A stretch of 35,988 nt of DNA from an uncultured Clostridia bacterium (GCA_945877365.1 CAMCRV010000023.1:1-35988); one strand, 5' to 3'; shown: positions 14,458 through 23,010, numbered from the stretch's first letter. Made by a program: numbers and translations. The notes: generated by a model from the sequence alone, not told the origin.

Positions 14458-15960
14458 TTATTTTCCCTTTCGCCGGACAAGCCCTGCTGCCAGCAGCAGG
14501 AAGGCTCCGCAGCTGGAAACCGCCAGCAAAAGTGCCTGCCAGTCAGGCATTTGTGCTTTCTGCACCTCATCGGGCTGTTCTGGCTGGGACGGCTGCGTGG
14601 GTGCCGGGAGTGTCGGAACCGGATTCTGCTCAGGCTCTGTTTCTGCGGCAGCCTGTTCCTGTTCTGCACGGCAGCGTGCTTCCTCCGCTTCCTTCAGTGC
14701 CTGTTCCATCTTTGTATCCTCTTCATAGCTGGTGAGGTTCTCGAAAAGATCCTGCTTCTGGACATCCTCCCCCACGGTACTGCGGTACAGGCCATACCAG
14801 CAGGGACTGTACTGTTTGATATCCGTAGCCTTATCCCGGTACCGGAAGTACCAGCCGTAATACACCTCCTGAGACGGATGGCTGGTAAAGCCCAGCTGCT
14901 TTGTCACCTGATAGGCCGTCATTCCGTCAAAGGACTCCAGCGGTTGATCCCAGTCCATCCAGACAACATTTTCTTCATACAGGTGCAAATAGGTTTTGGG
15001 AACATCCCACACACCATAGCGTTCCGCCAGTTCCGGATAGGCTTCTCTATCCTGACTGACCTGCACTGCCTGACACAACAGGTCTGCATAGAGCCTGTGC
15101 ATCCCATGGCCGTATTCCCCGTTCAGGTCATGCCCTACCGCCACCTTAGGACGGAACCGGCGCAGCTGCTCCACCACAAAGCCCAACAGCTCCTCCCGGG
15201 TGATGCCCTTACTTTCATAGCTGCTGTATGCATCTGCCAGCGACCTGGTTTGATAGTCCCCATAGGTACCGAAAACAGGATAGGTTTTGATTCCCACAGC
15301 CCAGAGACCGTTCAGCATCTCATGCCGGCGACGGGTACCCTGATTCCGGTGATCCGTCAGATACACCACCTGAACCTGATAGCCCCGCTCTGCGCCGTAG
15401 TAGGGCAGCAGACCGGCAAAAAACAGCTGCTCATCATCTCCATGGGCAGAAAACAGCACAAGATCCGTCTCATGCTCCTTGGGCTCCTGCCACCTCTGGA
15501 CGGAATCCGGAACCTGACCGGCGGTATAGACCGAAAGCTCGCTGATCAGCGTCTGTTTTTCCGGGAAGGTAATGGTCAGCCGCTGCACAGTACCGCCGAA
15601 GAGTTCTTCCAGATCCACAAACAGGTGCAGGAAGGAATTGTCCTGAATTTCTCTGGTTTCCCCGGTGTCCTCGTTGTGCAGCATCAGACTGGGGCAATCC
15701 TCCCCGAAAATGAAATACAGCGAGCCCATGCCCTGCTCTGCCTTCAGGGTGACCCATCCGTTCTGCCGTGCCTCCGTGGAATAATAGGTGCTGCCGTCAA
15801 ACAGATATCCCACCGGCTGGAAGGCATGATACTTCTCCAGCAGCCCTCTGCCGGATATATCCTCCGCAGTCAGCTCCTGTGCGCTGGCCTGCACTGCCAG
15901 AAGCAGCATAAGCCCCATCAGGGCAATCAGGCGCAGTACGCCCTTCAGAAATTTCTCCAC
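14458..15960 (-). CDS. Exported, membrane-anchored PIG-L family deacetylase
   Basis: This 500-residue protein starts with a signal peptide (basic VEKFLKGVLR, hydrophobic core, cleavage after about residue 27 at ASA). A roughly 150-residue N-terminal beta-rich part precedes a PIG-L domain with SAHGDDEQLFFAG and GHDLNGEYGHGMH metal motifs. Then come a Glu/Pro/Gln-rich stalk and a C-terminal membrane helix followed by RRKGK. No LPXTG sorting motif is present. The GTG at 15960 has GGAGAG upstream and begins exactly at the signal peptide; longer frames have no site. It probably deacetylates a cell-surface amino-sugar polymer. The substrate is unknown. Confidence 0.87.
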   Translation of the reverse strand: MEKFLKGVLRLIALMGLMLLLAVQASAQELTAEDISGRGLLEKYHAFQPVGYLFDGSTYYSTEARQNGWVTLKAEQGMGSLYFIFGEDCPSLMLHNEDTGETREIQDNSFLHLFVDLEELFGGTVQRLTITFPEKQTLISELSVYTAGQVPDSVQRWQEPKEHETDLVLFSAHGDDEQLFFAGLLPYYGAERGYQVQVVYLTDHRNQGTRRRHEMLNGLWAVGIKTYPVFGTYGDYQTRSLADAYSSYESKGITREELLGFVVEQLRRFRPKVAVGHDLNGEYGHGMHRLYADLLCQAVQVSQDREAYPELAERYGVWDVPKTYLHLYEENVVWMDWDQPLESFDGMTAYQVTKQLGFTSHPSQEVYYGWYFRYRDKATDIKQYSPCWYGLYRSTVGEDVQKQDLFENLTSYEEDTKMEQALKEAEEARCRAEQEQAAAETEPEQNPVPTLPAPTQPSQPEQPDEVQKAQMPDWQALLLAVSSCGAFLLLAAGLVRRKGK

Positions 15961-15993
15961 CTTTATCTCTCCCGTTTCGGTGTTATGTAACCC

Positions 15994-16022
15994 ATTGTAG
16001 CAAAGCCTCCCCGATTTGTCAA
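15994..16022 (-). promoter_or_regulatory. Promoter of the exported PIG-L gene
   Basis: On the minus strand a consensus TTGACA (16022-16017) and TACAAT (15999-15994) are 17 bases apart, about 35 bases before the GTG start. It stands back to back with the plus-strand promoter at 16038. Confidence 0.85.
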
Positions 16023-16037
16023 ATAAAACCAGCACAC

Positions 16038-16066
16038 TTGACACACCTTTTCCGGGGGAGTAAAAT
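16038..16066 (+). promoter_or_regulatory. Promoter of mutY-PHP operon
   Basis: TTGACA (16038-16043), a 17-base spacer and TAAAAT (16061-16066) form a near-consensus sigma-A promoter. Its first downstream gene is mutY, more than 250 bases away, with the MITE-like element in between. Confidence 0.8.
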
Positions 16067-16122
16067 ATAGAAAAAGGTCTATCGGGTTCACAAAGCCGTG
16101 CAGGCAAATTGAAATTTAACGG

Positions 16123-16268
16123 ATTGACAATTGAAAATTGATAATTGACAATGATTGTGTCCCTTCGGGACGATTTTTAAATAATTGTTTGGATTTCAGC
16201 TGGCTTTCCTTTTTAATTCATCCCGAAGGGATTCCTTAATTGTCAGTTGTCCATTGTTAATTGTCAAT
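16123..16268. mobile_element. MITE-like element with 30-base terminal inverted repeats
   Basis: Left arm 16123-16152 (starting ATTGACAATTG) and right arm 16239-16268 (ending TTAATTGTCAAT) are inverted copies of each other with about six mismatches in 30 positions. Two internal hairpins built on CCCTTCGGG and CCCGAAGGG are also complementary to each other, so the whole 146-base element can fold. It encodes no protein. The AT-rich arms contrast with the GC-rich genes around it. No certain target-site duplication was identified. Confidence 0.7.
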
Positions 16269-16330
16269 TCAATAAGAATTTATCTGCCTGCTGAATGAAG
16301 CCACAAGCCTACTACGAAAGAGGAATGCCT

Positions 16331-17380
16331 TTGAATAATCCGTCTTTGTCCTCCCTTCCCGGCCTGCTGGAACCCTGGTATCGGGAAAACCGCCGGGATC
16401 TGCCCTGGAGAACTGACCGGGAGCCCTATCATATCTGGCTGTCGGAGATCATGCTGCAGCAGACCCGGGTAGAAGCCGTAAAGGGCTACTATGCCCGGTT
16501 TCTGGATGCTCTGCCCAATGTTGCTGCGCTGGCCGCCTGCGACGATGATTCTCTTCACAAGCTGTGGGAGGGATTGGGCTACTACAGCCGGGTTCGGAAT
16601 CTGAAAAAAGCCGCTGAGGTCATTCAAGCCACCTATGGCGGCGTATTCCCCCGGGAATACCGGCAGGTTCGGGCTCTGCCCGGCATCGGCGACTACACCG
16701 CCGGAGCCATCTGCTCCATTGCCTTCGGCCTTCCCACCCCTGCGGTGGACGGCAATGTGCTGCGGCTGCTCTCCCGGCTCACTGACGACGCTACTCCCAT
16801 CGACACCCCTGCCGCCAAGGCAGCGATGCGGCGGCTGCTGGAGGAAATCTATCCCGAAAGCAACCCGGGAGATTTTACCCAGGCTCTCATGGAGCTGGGT
16901 GCCACCCTCTGCGGCCCCAACCGGAAACCTGCCTGCGAGGGCTGCCCATGCCGGGAGATCTGTCTGGGATATCAGCGCGGCACCGCCGAGGCACTCCCTG
17001 TCAAATCCCCCAAGAAAGAGCGGCGGCAGGAGGATCGGACGGTGTTCATCCTCAGCTGTGACGGGCGGTATGCGCTGGAAAAGCGGCCAAATCGGGGACT
17101 TCTGGCAGGACTCTGGCAGTTCCCCAACATCGCCGGGCACTACTCCACGGAGGAGTCCCTGCGTCAGTTGGAAAAGCTGGATGTGCATCCCCGGCAGCTG
17201 CTGCGGGAGGTCAAGCGAAAACACATTTTTACCCACATTCAGTGGAATATGACAGGCATCTATCTGGAAGTCTCAGAGCCCGGGGGTAATTTCAGCTGGT
17301 TCACCCCGGAGGAAATCCATACACAGGCGGCTCTGCCCACGGCATTCCGCCAGTTTTGGGAGGAAATCGACAATGTTTGA
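16331..17380 (+). CDS. mutY: MutY: A/G-specific adenine DNA glycosylase
   Basis: The protein removes adenine paired with 8-oxoguanine. Visible motifs are LPWR, SEIMLQQTRV with the catalytic Glu, the helix-hairpin-helix LPGIGDYTAGAI, catalytic Asp in VDGNVLR, a four-cysteine iron-sulfur loop (Cys-X7-Cys-X2-Cys-X5-Cys, around residues 200-217), and a C-terminal NUDIX-like domain that recognises 8-oxoG. The start is uncertain. The TTG at 16331 has AGAGG seven bases upstream and gives 349 residues. In-frame ATGs at 16295 and 16325 have no site, or one only a base away. The gene overlaps the following PHP gene by eight bases. Confidence 0.93.
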   Translation: MNNPSLSSLPGLLEPWYRENRRDLPWRTDREPYHIWLSEIMLQQTRVEAVKGYYARFLDALPNVAALAACDDDSLHKLWEGLGYYSRVRNLKKAAEVIQATYGGVFPREYRQVRALPGIGDYTAGAICSIAFGLPTPAVDGNVLRLLSRLTDDATPIDTPAAKAAMRRLLEEIYPESNPGDFTQALMELGATLCGPNRKPACEGCPCREICLGYQRGTAEALPVKSPKKERRQEDRTVFILSCDGRYALEKRPNRGLLAGLWQFPNIAGHYSTEESLRQLEKLDVHPRQLLREVKRKHIFTHIQWNMTGIYLEVSEPGGNFSWFTPEEIHTQAALPTAFRQFWEEIDNV

Positions 17381-18158
17381 CTGCCACCTGCATTCCCGTG
17401 TCTCCTTTGACGGCAGGGAGACCGCATTGGACATCGCCAAGACCGCCCTGTCCCGGGGTATCCGGGAAATCTGCTTTACCGATCACATAGACTATCAGCC
17501 CGATCTTGAGGTGCAGACCATGGTTTTCGACCCGGATGCCTACCATCGGGAATACGACGGGTTGGAGGTATCGGGTCTGGTGATCAACCGGGGCATAGAG
17601 TTCGGCATGGATTCGGACAACGCCCCTCTGCTCCGGGATCATCTGAAGCAACACAGCTATGATTTTGTGCTGGGCAGCGTTCACTTCGTGGATAATCTGG
17701 ATGTGTATTTCTCTCCCTATTGGGAAGGAAAAACTCTCTGGGAGGCAGAACAGCGGTATCTGGAAGAAACCCTGGCCTGTGTCAGCGCCCACGATGACTT
17801 TGATGTTCTGGCACATCTGAGCTTTCTCAGCAAGGCTCCTGCCAATGCTTCCCACCTGCCCATCTACTATCGGGATCACCGGGAGCTTGTGGACGAGATT
17901 CTCCGCACTCTGGTTCGCAAGGGAAAGGGGCTGGAAATGAACACCAGCGGCGTAGATACCTGCGGCGGCTTCCTGCCCACGGCAGACTTCTTCCGCCGGT
18001 TCCATGAGCTGGGCGGCGAAATCGTCACCGTAGGCTCCGATGCCCACCGTTGCAACCGGGTGGGGCAGTACACCTTTGACGCCTGCGAAATCCTGGGCGG
18101 CATCTTCGGCTATGTCTGCACCTTCCGGAATCGGGAGCCGGTTTTCCATAAAATGTGA
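17373..18158 (+). CDS. PHP-domain histidinol-phosphatase-like protein
   Basis: The 261-residue protein begins MFDCHLHSRVSFDG and carries the PHP metal-site motifs HLHS, TDHIDY, GSVHF, DVLAHL and GSDAHR in order, as in HisJ/HisK-type histidinol phosphatases, with length close to that family. It hydrolyses a phosphomonoester, classically L-histidinol phosphate. No histidine-biosynthesis genes are near, and it is coupled to mutY by an eight-base overlap, so the physiological substrate could differ. Confidence 0.87.
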   Translation: MFDCHLHSRVSFDGRETALDIAKTALSRGIREICFTDHIDYQPDLEVQTMVFDPDAYHREYDGLEVSGLVINRGIEFGMDSDNAPLLRDHLKQHSYDFVLGSVHFVDNLDVYFSPYWEGKTLWEAEQRYLEETLACVSAHDDFDVLAHLSFLSKAPANASHLPIYYRDHRELVDEILRTLVRKGKGLEMNTSGVDTCGGFLPTADFFRRFHELGGEIVTVGSDAHRCNRVGQYTFDACEILGGIFGYVCTFRNREPVFHKM

Positions 18159-18176
18159 TTTTTTGCCCCATTTTCG

Positions 18177-18205
18177 TTGACAAGCCGGAGATTTGAAAGT
18201 ATACT
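18177..18205 (+). promoter_or_regulatory. Promoter of the hydrolase/ATP-grasp operon
   Basis: TTGACA (18177-18182) and TATACT (18200-18205) with a 17-base spacer lie immediately after the PHP gene and about 35 bases before the first hydrolase start. Confidence 0.85.
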
Positions 18206-18238
18206 TACACCTAAATATTGTAGAGAAGGGTTCTTTTC

Positions 18239-18994
18239 ATGCTGAAAAAATGGAATGTCACGATTCCGAAACTCTCCGGCGCCGAGCCCCGGCGAGCCTA
18301 TATCCATCTGCCCGATTCCTACTACCGCAAGCCCCAGAAGCGCTACCCGGTACTGTATATGTTCGACGGGCACAATGTCTTTGTGGATGAGGATGCCACC
18401 TTCGGCAAGTCCTGGGGGATGGAATCCTATTTGCAGGGCAGCAGGAAGGAGCTGATCGTGGTAGGCGTGGAGTGCAACCATAACGGAAGCTGCCGTCTGC
18501 AGGAATACTCCCCCGTCAGCTTCGAAAACGGGGAGCTGGGCACCATCCCCGGCCGGGGAAAGGCCTATATGCACTGGCTGGTGTACTACCTGAAGCCCTA
18601 CATCGATTCCCACTACCGCACCCAGCCGGATCGCCGCCACACCGCCATTGCCGGTTCCTCCATGGGCGGGCTGATGGCGCTGTATGCCGTTACCGCCTAC
18701 AACCATATTTTTCAGAAGGCCGCCTGCCTCTCCCCCAGCCTGTGGACAGCGCCTGACCAGCTGCTTCCCATGCTGGAAAACACCCGGGTGCGCCGGGATA
18801 CCCTGATCTATCTGGATTACGGCGCGCTGGAGCTTCCCAACCATGCGGACAACCTGTCCATTCTGACCAAAGCCGCCAACATTCTTCTTTCCAAGCAGGT
18901 GGGTCTGACCCTGCGGCTCATTCCCGACGGTTCCCACTGCGAGGCCTCCTGGGAAAAGCAGATCCCCGTATTCATGGAATGTCTGGGATTATAA
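18239..18994 (+). CDS. Alpha/beta-hydrolase, putative esterase (first gene of three-gene operon)
   Basis: This 251-residue protein of the esterase D-like superfamily has the fold-opening RRAYIHLPDSYY and YPVLYMFDGHNVF segments, a nucleophile elbow GSSMGG (Ser141) and a C-terminal DGSHCEASW with the likely catalytic His near residue 233. There is no signal peptide, so it acts in the cytoplasm. AGAAGGG precedes the ATG. Family members cleave carboxyl esters of small molecules or peptides. It shares a transcript with a second, distantly related hydrolase and an ATP-grasp protein, 40 and 47 bases apart. The substrate is unknown. Confidence 0.85.
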   Translation: MLKKWNVTIPKLSGAEPRRAYIHLPDSYYRKPQKRYPVLYMFDGHNVFVDEDATFGKSWGMESYLQGSRKELIVVGVECNHNGSCRLQEYSPVSFENGELGTIPGRGKAYMHWLVYYLKPYIDSHYRTQPDRRHTAIAGSSMGGLMALYAVTAYNHIFQKAACLSPSLWTAPDQLLPMLENTRVRRDTLIYLDYGALELPNHADNLSILTKAANILLSKQVGLTLRLIPDGSHCEASWEKQIPVFMECLGL

Positions 18995-19034
18995 ATAGAG
19001 AATACCGAGAAAAAGAGAAAAGAGGAGATCAAAC

Positions 19035-19787
19035 ATGGAAATTCGTTATGAAAAGCACTGGAGCGGCTGGCTGAACCGCCACATGGAGTTCAAAATCTAC
19101 GGCAGCTCCGGTAAGCCGGTGATGTTCATCCCCTGTCAGGCCGGCCGGTTCTTCGACTTCGAGGGCTTCCACATGGTTGACCATTGGGCCAAGTGGATCG
19201 AAGAAGGCAAGTGCATGGTGTTCTCCATCGACACCATCGACAACGAGGCCTGGGCCGACATCGGCGGAGACTGCCGCCGCCGGATTGAGAACCATGAGCG
19301 TTGGTATCACTATGTGGTGGACGAGATGGTTCCCACCATCAAGCACATTGCCGGTCTGGCCAACGGCTACGATCAGGGTATCCTGACCTTCGGCTGCTCC
19401 ATGGGTGCCATGCACGCCGCCAACCTGTACTACCGCCGTCCCGACCTGTTTGACAGCTGCTTCGCCATCTCCGGCCTATACGACAACGAGGAGTTCTTCG
19501 GCAGCTACTGCGACAATCTGGTGTATAACAACTGCCCCTGCCTGTATCTGGCCAATATGCCCCAGGATCACTACTACATGGATCTGTACAACAGCCAGAA
19601 GAGCCTGATCGTCTGTGGTCAGGGTGCCTGGGAGGAGCCGCTGCTGGCCTCCACCCGCTGGCTGGACACCGTCTGCTGCCAGAAGGGCATCCACACCCGG
19701 TTTGAATACTGGGGCTATGATGTAAACCACGACTGGCCCTGGTGGTACAAGATGGTGGAAACCTATCTGCCCTGGTTCCTGGGTTAA
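19035..19787 (+). CDS. Alpha/beta-hydrolase, second putative esterase of the operon
   Basis: The 250 residues have an alpha/beta-hydrolase core with the elbow GCSMGA (Ser122) and a likely catalytic His in VNHDWPWW near residue 232. The protein is unusually rich in Trp, Tyr and Cys. It has no signal peptide. AGAGGAGA precedes the ATG. Codon choice (AAC, GAC, TAC, AAG, GGC, CTG almost throughout) resembles that of prs in this window, suggesting strong expression. It differs enough from the preceding hydrolase that simple recent duplication is unlikely. The function is not known. Confidence 0.85.
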   Translation: MEIRYEKHWSGWLNRHMEFKIYGSSGKPVMFIPCQAGRFFDFEGFHMVDHWAKWIEEGKCMVFSIDTIDNEAWADIGGDCRRRIENHERWYHYVVDEMVPTIKHIAGLANGYDQGILTFGCSMGAMHAANLYYRRPDLFDSCFAISGLYDNEEFFGSYCDNLVYNNCPCLYLANMPQDHYYMDLYNSQKSLIVCGQGAWEEPLLASTRWLDTVCCQKGIHTRFEYWGYDVNHDWPWWYKMVETYLPWFLG

Positions 19788-19834
19788 CCTTCAGGAATTG
19801 TTTTCCTGCTATCATCGATAAAGGAGAGAGCGTC

Positions 19835-21025
19835 ATGAAAAACTTTGTGTTTATTTCCCCCAACTTCCCCCTGACCTACTGGAAGTTCTGCCGCGAGCTG
19901 AAAAACAACGGTATGCGTGTGCTGGGCATCGGCGACTGTCCCTACGACCAGCTGCTGCCGGAGCTGAAGGATTCCCTCCACGAATACTACAAGGTATCCA
20001 GTCTGGAAAACAACGACGAGGTGTTCAAGGCTGTGGCCTTCTTCAGCTTCAAGTATGGCAAGATCGACTGGCTGGAGAGCAATAACGAATACTGGCTGAT
20101 GCGGGATGCATGGCTGCGCACCGAGTTCAACATCACCACCGGCCCCAAGCTGGATGAGATGGACAAGATCAAGTACAAGTCCGCCATGAAGGAGTACTAC
20201 GCCAAGGCCGGCCTGCCCACCGCCCGGTATCACATTGTGGAGGGCCTTGAGGATTCTCTGGAATTTGCCCACACCGTGGGCTATCCCGTGGTGGTGAAGC
20301 CCGACAACGGCGTCGGTGCCAACAACACCTACAAGCTGTCCTGCGATGACGACCTGCGGTTCTTCATCGATCACAAGGACGACAACATCTACATCATGGA
20401 GGAGTTCGTCAACGGCTATGTCCAGACCTACGACGCCATTATCGACTCCAAGGGTGAGCCTCTGTTTGAGTCCGGCAACATCACCCCCCATTCCCTGATG
20501 GACATTGTCAACGGCGGCGGCGACTCCGTCTACTATCTGGTGAAGGATCTGCCCGAGCGAATCCGGGATGCCGGTCTGCGCACCGTCAAGTCCTTCGGCG
20601 TCAAGAGCCGGTTCATCCATCTGGAATTCTTCATCCTCAACGAGGATCAGGAAGGTCTGGGTAAGAAGGGCGACATTCTGGGCCTGGAAGTCAATATGCG
20701 TCCTGCCGGCGGCTACACCCCCGAGATGTACAACTACTCCCAGCAGACCGATGTCTACAAGATCTGGGCGGATATGGTAGCCTTTGACACCAACACCAAG
20801 GGCACCGGCAAGCACTTCTACTGTGCCTTCTACAGCCGCCGGGACGGCAAGACCTACAAGCTCAGCGATCACGACATCATGACCCGCTACGCCTCCAACA
20901 TGGTGATGTGGGGCCGGATTCCCGAGGCACTTTCCGGCGCCATGGCCAACCAGATGTATGTGGGCAACTTCGAGACGGAAGAGGAAATGTTCCGCTTCTT
21001 TGCCGACCTGGGCGCCGTGGAATAA
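19835..21025 (+). CDS. ATP-grasp ligase-like protein
   Basis: The 396-residue protein has an N-terminal pre-ATP-grasp region, then the ATP-grasp fold with the nucleotide lysine in VVVKPDNGVGA (Lys155), the hinge segment YIMEEFVNG (about 186-194) and the Mg-binding LEVNMRPAGG (Glu285, Asn287). ATP-grasp enzymes activate a carboxylate as acyl phosphate and join it to an amine or thiol. The ATG at 19835 has AGGAGAG upstream. Codon use is that of a highly expressed gene. It is the last gene of the operon and is followed by a strong terminator. I do not recognise a characterised subfamily; carbamoyl-phosphate-synthase-like labels would be over-specific. Confidence 0.87.
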   Translation: MKNFVFISPNFPLTYWKFCRELKNNGMRVLGIGDCPYDQLLPELKDSLHEYYKVSSLENNDEVFKAVAFFSFKYGKIDWLESNNEYWLMRDAWLRTEFNITTGPKLDEMDKIKYKSAMKEYYAKAGLPTARYHIVEGLEDSLEFAHTVGYPVVVKPDNGVGANNTYKLSCDDDLRFFIDHKDDNIYIMEEFVNGYVQTYDAIIDSKGEPLFESGNITPHSLMDIVNGGGDSVYYLVKDLPERIRDAGLRTVKSFGVKSRFIHLEFFILNEDQEGLGKKGDILGLEVNMRPAGGYTPEMYNYSQQTDVYKIWADMVAFDTNTKGTGKHFYCAFYSRRDGKTYKLSDHDIMTRYASNMVMWGRIPEALSGAMANQMYVGNFETEEEMFRFFADLGAVE

Positions 21026-21038
21026 GTACATAGCTTTT

Positions 21039-21069
21039 CAGGGTACACGAAGGTGTACCCTGATTTTTT
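21039..21069 (+). terminator. Terminator of the hydrolase/ATP-grasp operon
   Basis: A perfect ten-pair stem CAGGGTACAC/GTGTACCCTG with a GAAG loop is followed by ATTTTTT on the plus strand. It also lies at the end of the convergent spoVAC gene. Confidence 0.92.
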
Positions 21070-21508
21070 ATCCCATGAAACTCCAAATCCAATAAACAAA
21101 GCCGTATACCACGCTGGCAGACAGGCCGTAGACAATCACCGGCCCGGCGATGGTGAACATTTTTGCCCCCACCCCCAGCACAAAGCCCTCGGTTTTGAAT
21201 TCCACCGCCGGAGCCGCTATGGAGTTGGCAAACCCCGTAATGGGCACCAGCGTTCCGGCCCCTGCATATTTGGCCAGATCGTCATACAGGCTCAATCCCG
21301 TAAGCAGGGCAGACAGTGCCACCAGCGTCATGCTGGCCAGGGTTCCGGCATCCTCCTTTTCCAGACCCAAAGCCGTGTACCAGTTCACAAAGATCTGTCC
21401 CAGCACGCAGATGGCGCCGCCTACCGCAAAGGCCTGCAGGCAGTCCCGAAGGATCGGCGATTTGGGAGAAAGCTCCTTCACCAGCTCATCATACCGTTTT
21501 TCCGTCAT
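21068..21508 (-). CDS. spoVAC: SpoVAC-family stage V sporulation membrane protein
   Basis: This 146-residue, strongly hydrophobic protein has the family hallmark YAGAGTLVPITGFANS in its middle and several membrane segments. SpoVAC proteins belong to the channel that moves calcium-dipicolinate into the forespore and can act as mechanosensitive channels during germination. The ATG at 21508 has GGAGGGG upstream. In most spore formers spoVAC is followed by spoVAD and spoVAE. Here it stands alone between two convergent or divergent plus-strand genes, so partners must lie elsewhere or this is a solitary paralogue. I saw no convincing sigma-G promoter. Confidence 0.92.
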   Translation of the reverse strand: MTEKRYDELVKELSPKSPILRDCLQAFAVGGAICVLGQIFVNWYTALGLEKEDAGTLASMTLVALSALLTGLSLYDDLAKYAGAGTLVPITGFANSIAAPAVEFKTEGFVLGVGAKMFTIAGPVIVYGLSASVVYGFVYWIWSFMG

Positions 21509-21561
21509 TGATATCCCCTCCAATGCCAGTATGCCCAGAAAATCCTTTTTCTTTCCCTTCC

Positions 21562-21590
21562 TTGACTTTCTTCTCTTTCCGGAGTAGAAT
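21562..21590 (+). promoter_or_regulatory. Promoter of the MATE exporter
   Basis: TTGACT (21562-21567), a 17-base spacer and TAGAAT (21585-21590) lie about 40 bases upstream of the exporter start, in the divergent gap with spoVAC. Confidence 0.75.
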
Positions 21591-21638
21591 ACACAGATGT
21601 AAGCCATACAGATACGCAAACGGAAGGAAGTGTCCCCC

Positions 21639-23003
21639 TTGCACCAGAATCCACGCTCTCTCACTGAGGGCTCCATATGGAAATCCATGCTGCTGTTCGC
21701 GCTGCCCATCTTCTGGGGCAACCTGTTCCAGCAGTTTTATAATGCATTTGACTCCTGGGTGGTTGGTCGTTTTCTTGGCGATACGGCTCTGGCCGCCGTT
21801 TCCTCCTCCGCATCCCTGATTTTTATGATGGTGGGCTTTTTCAACGGTGTTGCCATGGGTGCCGGAATTGTCATCTCCCGGTATTTCGGCGCCAGGGATT
21901 ACGGAACCATGAACCGGGTCATTCACACCGATCTGATTTTCGGCCTGATGGCTGGTGTTCTGCTCACCTTCTTCGGCGTAACCTTCACCCCCGTCATTCT
22001 GGGGTGGATGGGCACCCCGGAGCAGGTTATGCCCCAGTCTGTGAGCTATTTCCGGTATTACTCCCTCGGCTCCATCTTCAGCGTGATGTACAATGTTCTA
22101 GTGGGTATCCTCCACGCCGTGGGAGACAGCCGCCATCCGCTGTACTACCTGATCATCTCCACTGTGGTCAATGTGGTGCTGGATTTGCTGTTTGTGGGTG
22201 TTTTCCGCTGGGGTGTGGGTTCCGCCGCCATGGCCACCACCATTTCCCAGGGAATCAGCGCCCTGCTGTGCTTCCTGTATCTGCTCCGGGTGAAGGAGCC
22301 TTACCGTCTGGAAATCGGTCAGATTCGCTTCCACCCCTCTGCCTTCCGCAGCATTATCCGGATGGGTCTTCCCTCCGGTGTTCAGAATTCCGTCATTGCC
22401 TTTGCCAATGTGGTGGTGCAGAGCAATATCAACTTTTTCGGTGCTGCTGCCATGGCAGGCTGCGGCTCCTATTCCAAGCTGGAGGGCTTCGCCTTCCTGC
22501 CTATCACCTGCTTTTCCATGGCGCTTTCCACCTTTGTGGGGCAAAATCTGGGCGCCCGGAATTATGACCGGGTGAGAAAGGGACTGGCCTTCGGCATTCT
22601 GTCCCCGGTAATTGCCGCAGAGCTGGTGGGTATTGTCAGCTATCTCTTCGCGCCGCAGCTCATCGCCTTCTTCAACGATTCTGCGGAGGTTGTCGCCTAC
22701 GGAACCCTGCATATGCGCACCATCTGCCTGTTCTACTGCTTGCTTTCCTTCTCCCACTGTATTGCCGGAATTCTCCGGGGTGCAGGCAAAACCACCGTGC
22801 CAATGACGGTGATGCTGGTGTGCTGGTGTCTGATCCGGGTGACCTACATCCGCATTGCCGTGGGCTATGTGCCCCAGCTTCAGAGCGTCTCCTGGGCCTA
22901 TCCCATCACCTGGACCTGCAGCAGCATCCTGTTCCTCATCTACTTCCTGAAGGCCGATTGGATCCATGCCTTCGACAAAATGGAAGTCAAAGCCGAACTC
23001 TGA
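21639..23003 (+). CDS. MATE-family multidrug/toxin efflux transporter
   Basis: The protein has 454 residues and about twelve membrane helices in two halves. It opens with the conserved LTEGSIWKSMLLFALPIF, carries an Ala/Ser-rich second helix with FFNGVAMGAGIVISRYFGA, and has the second-half NLGARNYDRV repeat. MATE transporters export cationic drugs or metabolites using sodium or proton gradients. I prefer the TTG at 21639, because AGGA lies ten bases upstream. An in-frame GTG at 21630 is possible but sits too close to that site. The substrate cannot be inferred. Confidence 0.92.
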   Translation: MHQNPRSLTEGSIWKSMLLFALPIFWGNLFQQFYNAFDSWVVGRFLGDTALAAVSSSASLIFMMVGFFNGVAMGAGIVISRYFGARDYGTMNRVIHTDLIFGLMAGVLLTFFGVTFTPVILGWMGTPEQVMPQSVSYFRYYSLGSIFSVMYNVLVGILHAVGDSRHPLYYLIISTVVNVVLDLLFVGVFRWGVGSAAMATTISQGISALLCFLYLLRVKEPYRLEIGQIRFHPSAFRSIIRMGLPSGVQNSVIAFANVVVQSNINFFGAAAMAGCGSYSKLEGFAFLPITCFSMALSTFVGQNLGARNYDRVRKGLAFGILSPVIAAELVGIVSYLFAPQLIAFFNDSAEVVAYGTLHMRTICLFYCLLSFSHCIAGILRGAGKTTVPMTVMLVCWCLIRVTYIRIAVGYVPQLQSVSWAYPITWTCSSILFLIYFLKADWIHAFDKMEVKAEL

Positions 23004-23010
23004 CAAAAAA

